A stretch of DNA of 38,628 nt from Flavobacterium sp. (GCA_030151565.1 JASLDM010000070.1:1-38628), one strand, 5' to 3'; counted from the stretch's first letter, positions 14,542 to 24,308 are shown. Numbers and translations are program-made. Notes: a model not told the origin generated them from the sequence alone.

Positions 14542-17075
14542 GTGTTGTTTACTTTAATTGTCAATGTTTCTTTATCTTCCGAAAGCTCCATTAGGATTTC
14601 ATCTCCAATTGCTATTTTAGAATTTACAATATCTTCAGCAAGTGGATCTTCAATGTATTTTTGAATCGCTCTTTTTAGTGGGCGAGCACCATATTGCTTA
14701 TCAAAACCTTTATCTGCGATAAACTCTTTAGCTTCTGTAGTTAAAATTAGTTTATAATCTAAATCTTCAATGCGTTTATAGAGCTTTTCTAATTCAATAT
14801 CAATGATTTTGTGAATGTCTTCTTTTTCTAGTGCATTAAACACAACAATATCATCAATACGGTTCAAGAATTCAGGAGCAAATGCTTTTTTTAGAGCATT
14901 TTCAATGATTGATTTTGAATGGTCGCTTGCTTGTTCTTTTTTAGCTTGAGTGCCAAAACCTACACCTTGTCCAAAATCTTTTAATTGTCGAGCTCCGATG
15001 TTTGATGTCATGATTATGATGGTATTTCTAAAATCAACTTTACGACCTAAACTATCTGTTAAGTGACCATCATCTAAAACTTGAAGCAACATATTAAAAA
15101 TATCTGGATGTGCTTTTTCAATTTCATCAAATAAAATAACGCTGTAAGGTTTTCTTCTGATCTTTTCTGTCAGTTGACCACCTTCTTCGTAACCAACGTA
15201 TCCCGGAGGTGCTCCAACTAATCTAGAAACCGCGAATTTTTCCATATATTCACTCATATCGATGCGGATTAAGGCTTCTTCTGAATCAAACATTTCTTTA
15301 GCGATGACTTTGGCTAATTGTGTTTTTCCAACTCCTGTTTGTCCTAAAAAGATAAAAGAGCCAATCGGTTTGTTGGGATCTTTAAGTCCAGCACGATTTC
15401 TTTGGATAGCTTTTGCAATTTTTTCTACAGCATCATCTTGACCTATTACTTTTCCTTTTACTAGATCTGGTAATTGCGCTAATTTATTAATTTCTTTCTG
15501 CGCTATTTTATTAACAGGTATTCCTGTCATCATAGATACTACGTCTGCAACATCGTCTTCTGTTACAACAATACGGTTGTTTTTTGCATCTTCTTCCCAT
15601 TTCTCTTGAGCAATGCTGAGTTCTTTTTCAACACGTTTTTCGTCATCACGGAATTGAGCAGCTTCTTCGTATTTTTGTTTTTTAACCATTTCATTTTTGC
15701 TCTCTCTTATTTCATCTAGATTTTTTTCAAGCTCTAGAATGTTTTCAGGAACATTAATGTTGGTAATATGTACACGAGAACCAACTTCGTCTAAGGCATC
15801 AATAGCTTTGTCTGGCAAAAAGCGGTCACTCATATAGCGATTCGTCAATTTTACACAGGCTTCAATTGCTTCGGGTGTGTAAGTTACACCGTGGTGATCT
15901 TCATATTTGTTCTTGATGTTTTGAAGAATAGTAATCGTTTCTTCTACAGAAGTTGGTTCTACCAATACTTTTTGGAAACGACGCTCTAGGGCACCATCTT
16001 TTTCGATGTGTTGTCTAAATTCATCTAATGTTGTAGCTCCAATACATTGGATTTCACCTCTCGCTAGAGCGGGTTTAAACATATTAGAAGCGTCTAAAGA
16101 ACCTGTCGCGCCTCCAGCGCCTACAATTGTATGAATTTCATCGATGAAAAGAATGATGTCATCATTTTTTTCAAGTTCGTTCATAACCGCTTTCATTCGC
16201 TCTTCAAATTGACCTCTGTACTTTGTTCCTGCAACTAAACTTGCTAAGTCTAACGTTACAACGCGTTTGTTGAATAAAATTCTAGAGACTTTCTTTTGAA
16301 TAATGCGCAGCGCTAAACCTTCAGCAATAGCAGATTTACCAACTCCTGGCTCTCCAATTAGAAGAGGGTTGTTCTTCTTTCTTCTGCTTAATATTTGTGA
16401 AACACGCTCGATTTCTTTTTCTCTACCAACAACAGGGTCAAGTTTTCCATTTTCGGCCATCTCGGTTAAATCTCTTCCAAAATTATCTAAAACTGGTGTA
16501 CGAGATTTTTTGTTAGACTTTGTGTTTGATGGACTATCTGGATCGTCTCTTTTGCTGTCATTTTGTCCTGACTCTTCAAAAGTTTCTGCTTTTGGCGTGT
16601 CAAAGAATTCATTTTCTTCCTCTACGTTGTCAGTGTTATTTAGGGCAATGTATTCTTCCTTTACAAGATCATATTCTACTTTCAACTTGTTTAGTATCTT
16701 CGCTGTAGGATCATCGTTGTTTTTTAGAATACATAAAAGTAAATGACCTGTATTTATGGTATTGTTTTTAAAAACTTTTGCTTCTAGAAAAGTGAAACGT
16801 AAAGCTCTTTCGGCTTGTTTTGTAAGGTGTAAAGTGCTTTTGTCGTTTACAGTTATATTGCTCTGAGCGCTTGGGTTTAACGACTCAAGTTTATTTCTTA
16901 AAAGAGAAAAGTCAATATCTAGATTGTTTAAAATAGTAAGGGCTTCTCCTTGGTCAACTCTCAGTAATCCTAATAAAAGGTGTTCTGTTCCAATAAAATC
17001 GTGACCTAATCGCAAAGCTTCCTCTTTACTTGAATTGATCACGTCTTTTACATTTTGTGAAAAATTATCATCCAT
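14523..17075 (-). CDS. clpC: ATP-dependent Clp protease ATP-binding subunit ClpC
   Basis: This is a Hsp100/AAA+ unfoldase that feeds proteins to the ClpP protease. The order of domains is a double Clp_N repeat (about 1-145), a charged linker rich in Glu, Ser and Asp (about 148-190), AAA-1 with Walker A GEPGVGKS at 241-248 and Walker B LFIDE near 309-313, a UVR-type coiled segment (about 464-486, KQKYEEAAQFRDDEK), AAA-2 with Walker A GQTGVGKT at 578-585, and the ClpB_D2-small domain. The UVR motif separates it from ClpA and ClpB. At 850 residues it has family length. It is monocistronic; upstream (17076-17327) I see no clear promoter consensus and no CIRCE repeat. The C-terminal PTN is encoded in the terminator palindrome. 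Confidence 0.96.
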   Translation of the reverse strand: MDDNFSQNVKDVINSSKEEALRLGHDFIGTEHLLLGLLRVDQGEALTILNNLDIDFSLLRNKLESLNPSAQSNITVNDKSTLHLTKQAERALRFTFLEAKVFKNNTINTGHLLLCILKNNDDPTAKILNKLKVEYDLVKEEYIALNNTDNVEEENEFFDTPKAETFEESGQNDSKRDDPDSPSNTKSNKKSRTPVLDNFGRDLTEMAENGKLDPVVGREKEIERVSQILSRRKKNNPLLIGEPGVGKSAIAEGLALRIIQKKVSRILFNKRVVTLDLASLVAGTKYRGQFEERMKAVMNELEKNDDIILFIDEIHTIVGAGGATGSLDASNMFKPALARGEIQCIGATTLDEFRQHIEKDGALERRFQKVLVEPTSVEETITILQNIKNKYEDHHGVTYTPEAIEACVKLTNRYMSDRFLPDKAIDALDEVGSRVHITNINVPENILELEKNLDEIRESKNEMVKKQKYEEAAQFRDDEKRVEKELSIAQEKWEEDAKNNRIVVTEDDVADVVSMMTGIPVNKIAQKEINKLAQLPDLVKGKVIGQDDAVEKIAKAIQRNRAGLKDPNKPIGSFIFLGQTGVGKTQLAKVIAKEMFDSEEALIRIDMSEYMEKFAVSRLVGAPPGYVGYEEGGQLTEKIRRKPYSVILFDEIEKAHPDIFNMLLQVLDDGHLTDSLGRKVDFRNTIIIMTSNIGARQLKDFGQGVGFGTQAKKEQASDHSKSIIENALKKAFAPEFLNRIDDIVVFNALEKEDIHKIIDIELEKLYKRIEDLDYKLILTTEAKEFIADKGFDKQYGARPLKRAIQKYIEDPLAEDIVNSKIAIGDEILMELSEDKETLTIKVNNTKKPTN

Positions 17076-17327
17076 TGTTATTCTTTTAATTAGGTAAATA
17101 GTGTTTTGTTTTTATGTGTGTGCAAAAAGCATACCCAGCTATTCTGAGTGTAAGGCTAATTGACAAAAAAAATGTGATATAAAAAAGTATAAAGTCTTTT
17201 TTCTTAAAATATTTCCCTTGGTTTTGTTGATAAAACTTTGAAATATATATGAAAATATAGTGATTAAAAGCGCTTAAATACGTATATTAGCACGTTTAAT
17301 ATTTGACAATTTTTAATTTATATACTT

Positions 17328-19886
17328 ATGTCTGAAGGAGAAAAGTTAATTCCTATTAACATAGAGGAGCAAATGAAATCGGCGTATATCGACTATTCGA
17401 TGTCGGTAATTGTTTCTAGAGCGCTTCCCGATGTTAGAGATGGCTTAAAACCTGTTCATCGAAGAGTATTATTTGGAATGTATGAATTGGGGGTTTTTTC
17501 CAATAGAGCTCATAAAAAATCGGCAAGAATTGTAGGGGAAGTTTTAGGAAAGTATCACCCGCATGGGGATACGTCTGTATATGATGCTATGGTTCGTATG
17601 GCTCAAGATTGGAGTTTACGTTACTTATTAGTTGATGGGCAAGGTAACTTTGGTTCTGTTGATGGTGATAGTCCTGCGGCAATGCGTTATACAGAAGCAA
17701 GAATGAAAAAGATTTCTGAAGAAATTCTTGCGGATATTGATAAAGAAACGGTAGATTTTCAGTTGAACTTTGATGATTCATTGGAAGAGCCAAAAGTAAT
17801 GCCTACCAAAATACCAACACTTTTAATTAATGGTGCGTCAGGTATTGCAGTAGGAATGGCTACAAATATGGCACCTCATAACTTATCGGAAGTTATTGAT
17901 GGTATTTTAGCATATATAGACAATAACGATATCGAGATTGACGAGTTAATGAACCATATTAAAGCTCCAGATTTTCCAACAGGAGGAGTTATTTATGGGT
18001 ATGAAGGAGTTCGTGAAGCGTTTAAAACAGGGCGTGGGCGCGTAGTTATGCGTGCTAAAGCTAGTTTTGAGGAAGTTGATGGTCGTGAGTGTATCATTGT
18101 AACCGAGATTCCTTATCAAGTGAATAAGGCAGAGATGATTAAAAAGACAGCAGAAGCTGTTAACGATAAAAAAATTGAAGGAATTGCTACTATACGCGAT
18201 GAGTCCGATAGAAAGGGAATGCGTATTGTATATGTGTTGAAACGTGAGGCTGTGCCTAACATTGTTTTAAATACATTGTATAAATATACTCAACTACAGT
18301 CTTCGTTTAGCGTAAATAACATTGCGTTGGTTAACGGTAGACCAGAAATGTTGAATTTAAAAGATTTAATTTATCACTTTGTTGATCACCGTCATGAAGT
18401 GGTAACACGTAGGGCGGAATATGAATTACGTAAAGCAGAAGAGCGTGCACACATCTTAGAAGGGTTAATCATTGCTTCTGATAATATTGACGAGGTAATT
18501 GCATTAATTCGTGGATCTAAAAATGCGGATGAAGCGAGAACGAAATTGATTGAGCGCTTTAATTTATCCGAGGTTCAGGCAAGAGCGATTGTAGAGATGC
18601 GTTTGCGTCAATTAACAGGTCTTGAGCAAGATAAGTTACGTGCTGAGTACGAGGAAATAATGAAATTGATTAATCATTTAAGAGAATTATTGGCAAGTCG
18701 CGAGATGAGAATGGACTTGATCAAAGAGGAACTTAATGAGATTAAGGAGAAATATGGTGATGAGCGTCGTTCTGTAATTGAATATGCTGGTGGGGATGTA
18801 AGTATTACGGATTTAATTGCAGATGAACAAGTGGTAATTACCATTTCACACGCAGGTTATATTAAAAGAACACCGCTTTCTGAATACAAAACCCAGAATA
18901 GAGGTGGTGTAGGTCAAAAATCTGCGGGCACAAGAGATCAAGATTTCTTGGAACATATGTATGTGGCAACGAATCACCAGTATATGTTGTTTTTTACGCA
19001 AAAAGGAAAATGTTTCTGGATGCGTGTTTACGAAATACCAGAAGGATCTAAAACAAGCAAAGGTAGAGCGATTCAGAACTTGATAAATATTGAGAACGAT
19101 GATAAGGTTAAAGCATTTATCTGTACTCAAGATTTAAAAGATGAAGAGTATATCAATAATCATTTTGTGATTATGGCTACTAAAAAAGGGCAAGTTAAAA
19201 AAACTCCGTTAGAGCAATATTCACGTCCAAGACAGAATGGTATAAATGCTATTACTATTAAAGACGATGACGAACTATTAGAAGTAAAATTAACTGATGG
19301 TACATCTAAAGTCTTAATTGCTGTTAAGTCTGGAAAATTAGTTCGTTTTGATGAAGAAAAAACACGTCCAATGGGAAGAACAGCTTCTGGGGTACGTGGA
19401 ATTACTTTAGCAGATGATAAGGATGAAGTGATTGGTATGGTTTCTGTAAGTGATTTAGATAGTGAGATTTTAGTAGTTTCGGAGAAAGGATATGGTAAAC
19501 GTTCAGCTTTAGACGAATATAGAGAAACAAACCGTGGTGGTAAGGGTGTGAAAACAATGAATATCACTGATAAAACGGGGTTGCTTGTTTCTATTAATGC
19601 TGTGACAGATGCGGATGATTTGATGATTATTAATAAATCTGGATTGACAATCCGTATGCGTGTTTCTGACTTGAGAGTTATGGGGCGTGCTACACAAGGT
19701 GTGAGATTAATCAACATTAAAGGGAACGATTCTATTGCTGCTGTTGCAAAAGTGATGAAAGAGGATGACGAAGAGGATGTAGAATATGAAAATGTTGAAT
19801 TAATGGATCAGAATGTGGAATTAGAAGCAGATCTGGACATGGATGTGGAAACTGATTTAGATCAGGAAGAAGATATTCAAGAATAA
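17328..19886 (+). CDS. gyrA: DNA gyrase subunit A
   Basis: This is the DNA-cleaving subunit of gyrase, which introduces negative supercoils together with GyrB. The catalytic tyrosine is Tyr121 in AAMRYTEARM. The quinolone-determining region reads HPHGDTSVYDAMVRMAQ. The position equivalent to E. coli Ser83 is Thr82 and the Asp87 equivalent is Asp86, so no classical resistance substitution is apparent. The GyrA-box of the C-terminal wrapping domain is recognisable as QNRGGVGQ. The last 40 residues are very acidic (Glu/Asp runs). At 852 residues it has normal length. An imperfect -7 element (AATATTTG) lies about 25 nt upstream of the ATG. A TPR gene follows after 29 nt and is probably co-transcribed. 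Confidence 0.97.
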   Translation: MSEGEKLIPINIEEQMKSAYIDYSMSVIVSRALPDVRDGLKPVHRRVLFGMYELGVFSNRAHKKSARIVGEVLGKYHPHGDTSVYDAMVRMAQDWSLRYLLVDGQGNFGSVDGDSPAAMRYTEARMKKISEEILADIDKETVDFQLNFDDSLEEPKVMPTKIPTLLINGASGIAVGMATNMAPHNLSEVIDGILAYIDNNDIEIDELMNHIKAPDFPTGGVIYGYEGVREAFKTGRGRVVMRAKASFEEVDGRECIIVTEIPYQVNKAEMIKKTAEAVNDKKIEGIATIRDESDRKGMRIVYVLKREAVPNIVLNTLYKYTQLQSSFSVNNIALVNGRPEMLNLKDLIYHFVDHRHEVVTRRAEYELRKAEERAHILEGLIIASDNIDEVIALIRGSKNADEARTKLIERFNLSEVQARAIVEMRLRQLTGLEQDKLRAEYEEIMKLINHLRELLASREMRMDLIKEELNEIKEKYGDERRSVIEYAGGDVSITDLIADEQVVITISHAGYIKRTPLSEYKTQNRGGVGQKSAGTRDQDFLEHMYVATNHQYMLFFTQKGKCFWMRVYEIPEGSKTSKGRAIQNLINIENDDKVKAFICTQDLKDEEYINNHFVIMATKKGQVKKTPLEQYSRPRQNGINAITIKDDDELLEVKLTDGTSKVLIAVKSGKLVRFDEEKTRPMGRTASGVRGITLADDKDEVIGMVSVSDLDSEILVVSEKGYGKRSALDEYRETNRGGKGVKTMNITDKTGLLVSINAVTDADDLMIINKSGLTIRMRVSDLRVMGRATQGVRLINIKGNDSIAAVAKVMKEDDEEDVEYENVELMDQNVELEADLDMDVETDLDQEEDIQE

Positions 19887-19915
19887 GTATAACACAACAA
19901 TAAAATAAAGAAAAA

Positions 19916-21181
19916 ATGAATAAGAGATTTGTCTTATTGCTTTCAGCTTTGTTGACTTCAGGGTTATCTATGGCTCAAAAAGCAGAATTGAAAGATGCTG
20001 AGAAAGCAATTAAAAAAGGAAATGAAGTTGAAGTTAAAGAGGCTTTAAGTAAAGTAGAGGCTCTTTTAGGAAGTGCTACAGACGCTCAGAAAGCACAATA
20101 CTATTTTATGAATGGTAATTTCTCTTTGGAATTATTGAAAAAGAATAAGGACTTTGATGCGAATGTAGACAATGTAATTTCTTCATATAAGAAATTATTT
20201 GAAGTTGAAAAAAATGCGAACAATAAGTTTGTAAAGCAAGCGAAGGAGGAAATGAAAGATGTTTCTCAGGAAATTATAAATAAAGGTATTGAAGCAAATA
20301 ATTCTTCGAATTACAAAGGTGCAACAAAGCATTTTACGCAAGCTTTTGAATTAAATCCTACCGATACTATTTATTTGTATTATGCTGCTTCAACAGCTAT
20401 TAATTCAAAGGATTATGATACTGCTATTAATCACTATAAAAAATTGATTGATTTAGGGTATACTGGAAACGAATCATACTATACTGCAGTAGAAAAGACT
20501 TCAGGACAAGTTCAAAGTTTTGGATCGGATTCAAAAATGCGTGATTTGATGGTTAAACAAGGTTCTCACGAAAAGCCAGAATTTGTTAAAGAAGAATCTA
20601 AAAGACCTGAGATTATTAAAAACTTAGCTTTGATTTATTATCAAGAAGGAAAAATGGATCAAGCTGAGGCTCTTATTGGGGATGCAAGAAAGGCAAATCC
20701 TAATGATATGAACTTGTTGTTAACTCAAATGGATATTTATTTGAAGTCAAACAATATGGGGAAATATGAGGAGTTAGCTCGCGAAGCGTTAGCTAAAAAC
20801 CCAAATGATGATGTATTGCTTTATAATTTGGGTGTTACAAGTTACCAAGCGGGTAAATATGATGCTGCAAAAGAATATTATGCAAAAGCAATCGCTATTA
20901 ATCCTAAATCTGAAAATGCCTATTTGAATATGGCTATTTTGAAATTGCAACCAGATGAAGCAATTACAAATACAATGAATAGTTTAGGAATGTCTGCTGC
21001 AGACAATAAAAAGTACGAAGCGTTGAAAAAACAAAAAGATGCTATTTATAGAGATGCAATGGGTGATTTAGAGAAAGTAATGTCTATTAATCCGAATAAC
21101 CAAGAAGCAAAAAGTACTTTAAGTGGTATTTATAGAGCCTTAGAAATGACTTCTAAAATGAAGGCTTTAGATGCAAAATAA
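19916..21181 (+). CDS. Exported tetratricopeptide-repeat protein
   Basis: This is a 421-residue protein with a signal peptide (residues 1 to about 20, ending SGLSMAQ) followed by helical repeats. TPR-like units are clear around residues 130-165 (YKGATKHFTQAFELNPTD), 230-260 and 290-330 (AAKEYYAKAIAINPKSENAY). The protein is Lys- and Asn-rich and has no enzymatic motif, so a periplasmic scaffold role is plausible. It lies 29 nt after gyrA on the same strand with no terminator between, and a strong terminator follows at 21203. The gyrA-TPR order is, to my knowledge, common in flavobacteria, but a functional link to gyrase is not implied. Confidence 0.85.
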   Translation: MNKRFVLLLSALLTSGLSMAQKAELKDAEKAIKKGNEVEVKEALSKVEALLGSATDAQKAQYYFMNGNFSLELLKKNKDFDANVDNVISSYKKLFEVEKNANNKFVKQAKEEMKDVSQEIINKGIEANNSSNYKGATKHFTQAFELNPTDTIYLYYAASTAINSKDYDTAINHYKKLIDLGYTGNESYYTAVEKTSGQVQSFGSDSKMRDLMVKQGSHEKPEFVKEESKRPEIIKNLALIYYQEGKMDQAEALIGDARKANPNDMNLLLTQMDIYLKSNNMGKYEELAREALAKNPNDDVLLYNLGVTSYQAGKYDAAKEYYAKAIAINPKSENAYLNMAILKLQPDEAITNTMNSLGMSAADNKKYEALKKQKDAIYRDAMGDLEKVMSINPNNQEAKSTLSGIYRALEMTSKMKALDAK

Positions 21182-21202
21182 AACTAGTTCTAGTTTACTA
21201 TT

Positions 21203-21241
21203 AAAGAGCAGGGATTTTAAAAAGTCCCTGCTCTTTTTTTT
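21203..21241 (+). terminator. Terminator of the gyrA-TPR operon
   Basis: AAAGAGCAGGGA (21203-21214) pairs with TCCCTGCTCTTT (21225-21236), a 12-bp stem with a 10-nt loop and a run of T. A smaller 6-bp hairpin (21181-21196) precedes it directly after the stop codon. Confidence 0.9.
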
Positions 21242-21332
21242 GACATAAGTTAATGGTCTATTTGAGGGATGGGTTTTTATGTAATAAGTTGGCTAAAGAG
21301 GTGTTTGGCTGGATAAATAGGAATAGTTTACT

Positions 21333-21366
21333 TTGTTTTTTAAGTCAGGATAATGCGTTATATTTG
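21333..21366 (+). promoter_or_regulatory. Promoter of the OmpA-family gene
   Basis: TATATTTG at 21359-21366 is a full -7 match, and TTG at 21333-21335 lies 23 nt upstream. The predicted leader is about 107 nt long, unusually T/G-rich and almost free of C. It ends in AAAAAGGAAAC, which could serve as a weak ribosome binding site. Confidence 0.6.
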
Positions 21367-21480
21367 TGTGATAATAAAGAGGTTAGTTTGGTTAAGGATG
21401 TGTAAGGGTTTGGTGTTGCTTTGAGGTGATTTATTGAATTAATTAAACGTTATAATGTGAAAATATAAAAAAGGAAACAT

Positions 21481-22197
21481 ATGAAGAAAATTACTAGTTT
21501 AAAAGGTTTGTTGTTTTGTGGATTGCTTGCTCTTGTAGGAGGAAGTGCTTTTGGTCAAGAGATAAAAGGAAAGGTCTACGATCGTTCAACAAATGAAAGT
21601 GTTGTAAAGGGTAAGGTTATTTTGCTAAATCAGAACAAACAGAAAGTTGTAGAACAACAACTTTCTAAAGAAGGGACTTTTCGTATAGAGGCAGAAGAGT
21701 TAAAAGCTAATTATTATTTACAAGCAGAAGCACCAGAGTATAATTCTGCAGAAATTACAGTGAAAAAATCGGTAGATACGGGAGTCTTTTTAGTAGACAT
21801 TGGATTGGATAAACAAGCTAAGGTTGAAGAAACAGTTGCTAAAAGTGAATTGTTAAAGATGATTTACTTTGATTTTAATAGCTCATATTTAAATCAGCAG
21901 AACAAGAATGATTTAGAGTCGGTTATTTCTTATTTGAGAGCTAATCCAGACAAGAAAGTGCTTGTTCAGGCTCATGCTGATTCTCGAGGGACAAATCAAT
22001 ATAATGATTGGTTATCTGAGCGTAGAGTTGAAAGAGCTGCAAATTGGCTTGTTGTGCACGGAAGAGTATCTAGTGATCGTATTTCTACCGCCTTTTTAGG
22101 TAAACGTGAATTAAAAAATGATTGTGAGCATGGTGTTAAATGTACCGAAGCAATGCATAAATTAAATCGAGCAACTGAGTTTATAATTTTGAATTAA
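21481..22197 (+). CDS. OmpA-family outer membrane/peptidoglycan-binding protein
   Basis: This is a 238-residue exported protein. A signal peptide (1 to about 26, ending GGSAFGQ) is followed by a small beta-sandwich resembling the carboxypeptidase-regulatory-like domain (about 27-110, starting IKGKVYDRSTNESVVKGKV). A C-terminal OmpA domain (about 122-238) follows. The latter contains YFDFNSSYLNQQ, and HADSRGTNQYNDWLSERRVE with the Asp and Arg that bind diaminopimelate. It probably anchors the outer membrane to peptidoglycan. No beta-barrel or lipobox is visible, so its attachment to the outer membrane is unclear. It is monocistronic, with its own promoter and a terminator at 22249. Confidence 0.88.
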   Translation: MKKITSLKGLLFCGLLALVGGSAFGQEIKGKVYDRSTNESVVKGKVILLNQNKQKVVEQQLSKEGTFRIEAEELKANYYLQAEAPEYNSAEITVKKSVDTGVFLVDIGLDKQAKVEETVAKSELLKMIYFDFNSSYLNQQNKNDLESVISYLRANPDKKVLVQAHADSRGTNQYNDWLSERRVERAANWLVVHGRVSSDRISTAFLGKRELKNDCEHGVKCTEAMHKLNRATEFIILN

Positions 22198-22248
22198 AGC
22201 TCGCTTTTTTAAGTTTTTGAGAAAAGCATTTTATTGAATGCAATATTG

Positions 22249-22283
22249 AACTCTCTGTATTTTGGATATAGGGAGTTTTTTTA
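22249..22283 (+). terminator. Terminator of the OmpA-family gene
   Basis: AACTCTCTGTA (22249-22259) pairs with TATAGGGAGTT (22267-22277) through two G-T wobbles, with a 7-nt loop and a T tract. Confidence 0.8.
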
Positions 22284-22575
22284 TGATACATTTTTTTTGG
22301 GAAATTTAGTGCTTGTTTTAAAGGTGTTTGTGTTTGAGTAATGATGGTTTTAGAGGATAATAATATTTAATATTTTTTACTACGTCTTGGTTGTTGTGAA
22401 CGTATAGATGAATGAATTTTTTGATTGGATCGGTTTATTTCTGTTTTCAATTTAGAATTGACTTAAGAGCAAAAAGCTTTTAACTAGTTCTATAATTGCT
22501 TGGAGCTGTAGAGGTGTATTTGTATTTTGAAACTTCTGGTCTGTATTTGGAGAGTTTTTTTTGAGTCAATATTTG

Positions 22576-22614
22576 AAATAAAAAAAAGCCAATACTTATA
22601 TAAGTATTGGCTTT
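22576..22614 (-). terminator. Terminator of the FMN glutamate-synthase-like gene
   Basis: A perfect 30-bp palindrome (22585-22614; arms AAAGCCAATACTTAT and ATAAGTATTGGCTTT) is followed on the minus strand by a run of seven T. Confidence 0.9.
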
Positions 22615-22640
22615 CTATTTTAAAGATTTTAGAATCTTGA

Positions 22641-24182
22641 TTAAGCTTTCTTTTGAATATCGCTAAAATACATTTCTTTGAAGCTTTTGTTAACTCCGTG
22701 TTCTGTACGTTTATGGAATGTTTTAGGATCGATATCGGCAGGGCTTTCGTAACCACAAGCGCTAATGAATTCAGCTAAAGCTTTCATTGTGTTTTTGTGG
22801 AAGTTAGCTACACGCATTCTTTTGTCAGTAATATCCATTGCTTTGAATAGTTGTTCGTCTTGTGTCGCAATACCTACTGGGCAGTGGCCACTATCACACT
22901 GTAGAGCTTGGATACATCCTAAAGCGAACATCATACCGCGAGCACTATAACAAGCATCTGCACCTAAAGCCATAGTTTTTGCTAAGTCAAATGCAGAAAT
23001 GATTTTACCTGAAGCTAAAAGTTTTATTTTGTCTCTTAATCCGTATTCAATTAAGGTTTTGTTAGCAAATACTAAAGCGTCAGAAAGTGCCATTCCCATA
23101 TAGTCGATAAATTCTAACGGTGCAGCTCCAGTACCTCCTTCAGCTCCATCAATGGTGATAAAGTCTGGACGAATACCAGTTTCAATCATTGCTTTAACAA
23201 TATCTTTGAATTCATCTCTACGTCCAATACAGATTTTGAAACCTACTGGTTTACCTCCTGAAAGTGTACGTAATTTTTGAATAAAATATACAAGTTCTGT
23301 AGCATTGCTAAATGCGCTATGTGAAGATGGTGAGTGTACTGTTGTATTTGGTACAATACTTCTGATCTTAGCGATCTCAGGTGTGTTCTTCTCAGCAGGA
23401 AGTAAGCCTCCGTGTCCAGGTTTAGCACCTTGTGAAAGTTTTAATTCAATCATTTTAACTTCTGGATAGTGAGAGCGCTCTTCGAATAATTTGTCATCAA
23501 AGAAACCTTTCTCATCTCTACATCCAAAATAACCTGTACCGATTTGCCAGATTAAATCTCCTCCAGAACGGTGGTATTGACTAATTCCTCCTTCACCAGT
23601 GTTGTGTGCAAATCCACCAATTTTAGCACCTTCATTAAGAGAGGTGATGGCTTTTTTGCTCAAAGCTCCGTAACTCATCGCGCTAATGTTATAAATACTA
23701 GCGTTATATGGTTGCGTACATTGGTCTCCTCCAATTAGTGTTCTGAAATCTTCGTTTTGAACGTGCTTTGGATAAACTGAGTGAGAAGCCCATTCGTATC
23801 CGATACGATTAGGGTCATCTTGCATCCCAAAAGATACAGTTTGTTTTTCGTTTTTAGCACGTTGATATACAATTGAGCGTTCGCGTCTATTGAAAGGTTT
23901 TCCATCCAATTCTCCTTCAAAGAAATATTGTCTCATTTCTGGACGTATTGCTTCAAACATGTAACGGAATCTACCTAAAATAGGGTAGTTTTTTCGGATG
24001 GTATGTTTAGTTTGAGTAATATCTGATATAGCAAATACTGCTAACAATATTGGTACAATTAGTAAAAAAGGACTTGAGCCTTTAGTTGCTACAAAATAGA
24101 TAGTAACAAGTAAATAAACAGCAATAAGAGCTATTGTAATTTGTCCAATGGTAAATCGATTTAAAAATTTTTTGTGAAACAT
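22641..24182 (-). CDS. FMN-binding glutamate synthase family protein, membrane-anchored
   Basis: This is a 513-residue protein built on the FMN-binding barrel of the glutamate synthase large subunit. Barrel motifs are KLSQGAKPGHGG, TVHSPSSHSAFSNATEL, TIDGAEGGTGAAP and the cysteine cluster GCIQALQCDSGHCPVG, which corresponds to the 3Fe-4S site. The amidotransferase domain and the C-terminal GXGXG domain of full GltB are missing. Two hydrophobic helices at the N-terminus (about 13-52) suggest membrane anchoring. Its true reaction is unknown in this family; archaeal-type short glutamate synthases and other FMN oxidoreductases are possibilities. It is monocistronic with a strongly folded 5' leader (24235-24308) and a terminator at 22576-22614. 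Confidence 0.88.
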   Translation of the reverse strand: MFHKKFLNRFTIGQITIALIAVYLLVTIYFVATKGSSPFLLIVPILLAVFAISDITQTKHTIRKNYPILGRFRYMFEAIRPEMRQYFFEGELDGKPFNRRERSIVYQRAKNEKQTVSFGMQDDPNRIGYEWASHSVYPKHVQNEDFRTLIGGDQCTQPYNASIYNISAMSYGALSKKAITSLNEGAKIGGFAHNTGEGGISQYHRSGGDLIWQIGTGYFGCRDEKGFFDDKLFEERSHYPEVKMIELKLSQGAKPGHGGLLPAEKNTPEIAKIRSIVPNTTVHSPSSHSAFSNATELVYFIQKLRTLSGGKPVGFKICIGRRDEFKDIVKAMIETGIRPDFITIDGAEGGTGAAPLEFIDYMGMALSDALVFANKTLIEYGLRDKIKLLASGKIISAFDLAKTMALGADACYSARGMMFALGCIQALQCDSGHCPVGIATQDEQLFKAMDITDKRMRVANFHKNTMKALAEFISACGYESPADIDPKTFHKRTEHGVNKSFKEMYFSDIQKKA

Positions 24183-24234
24183 AAAATTGGATTTAAAGCA
24201 ATCTGGTTGTTATTTGTTGTTGTTAATTAATGTT

Positions 24235-24308
24235 TTTTAGTCACGTAATTAAGCGTGTATAAAAAGCTGTAAATACTAGCCTTTCTCTACTTAATTTGGT
24301 GACTAAAA
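24235..24308 (-). promoter_or_regulatory. Long structured 5' leader of the FMN glutamate-synthase-like gene
   Basis: On the minus strand TTTTAGTCAC (24308-24299) pairs perfectly with GTGACTAAAA (24244-24235). After a 2x2 internal loop, AATTAAG (24296-24290) pairs with CTTAATT (24253-24247). Inside lies a further stem, AAAGGCT with AGCTTTT, capped by a loop containing GTATTTAC. The predicted transcription start is near 24308, so the structure begins at the very 5' end of the mRNA. It lacks a T tract and is followed by an unstructured AC-rich stretch. It could be a regulatory RNA or a stabilising 5' stem; I do not recognise a known family. Confidence 0.6.

Larger units (their letters stand above)
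22198..22640. other. Gene-free region between the OmpA-family gene and the FMN glutamate-synthase-like gene
   Basis: This 443-bp convergent interval holds one terminator at each end (22249-22283 and 22576-22614). Between them (22284-22575) I see no gene of recognisable family, RNA gene or repeat. The only open frames are short and low-complexity. Confidence 0.6.

Noticed and set aside
16303..16746. 147-codon open frame on the plus strand
   Set aside because: It is antisense to the AAA-1 and linker region of clpC, with low-complexity Ser/Phe content typical of a shadow frame.
17374..17620. Quinolone-resistance substitution in gyrA (Thr at the Ser83-equivalent position)
   Set aside because: Thr is a normal wild-type residue at this position in many bacteria, and the Asp87 equivalent is intact.
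19160..19717. 185-codon open frame on the minus strand
   Set aside because: It lies wholly antisense to the conserved C-terminal part of gyrA, and its Ser/Thr-rich product has no recognisable motif.
22284..22575. Possible small gene or RNA in the gene-free stretch
   Set aside because: Open frames are short and low in complexity, and no promoter plus terminator pair of its own is visible.
24235..24308. FMN riboswitch as explanation for the leader of the FMN-binding protein gene
   Set aside because: The conserved FMN-aptamer segments and six-helix junction are absent; only a single long hairpin is seen.
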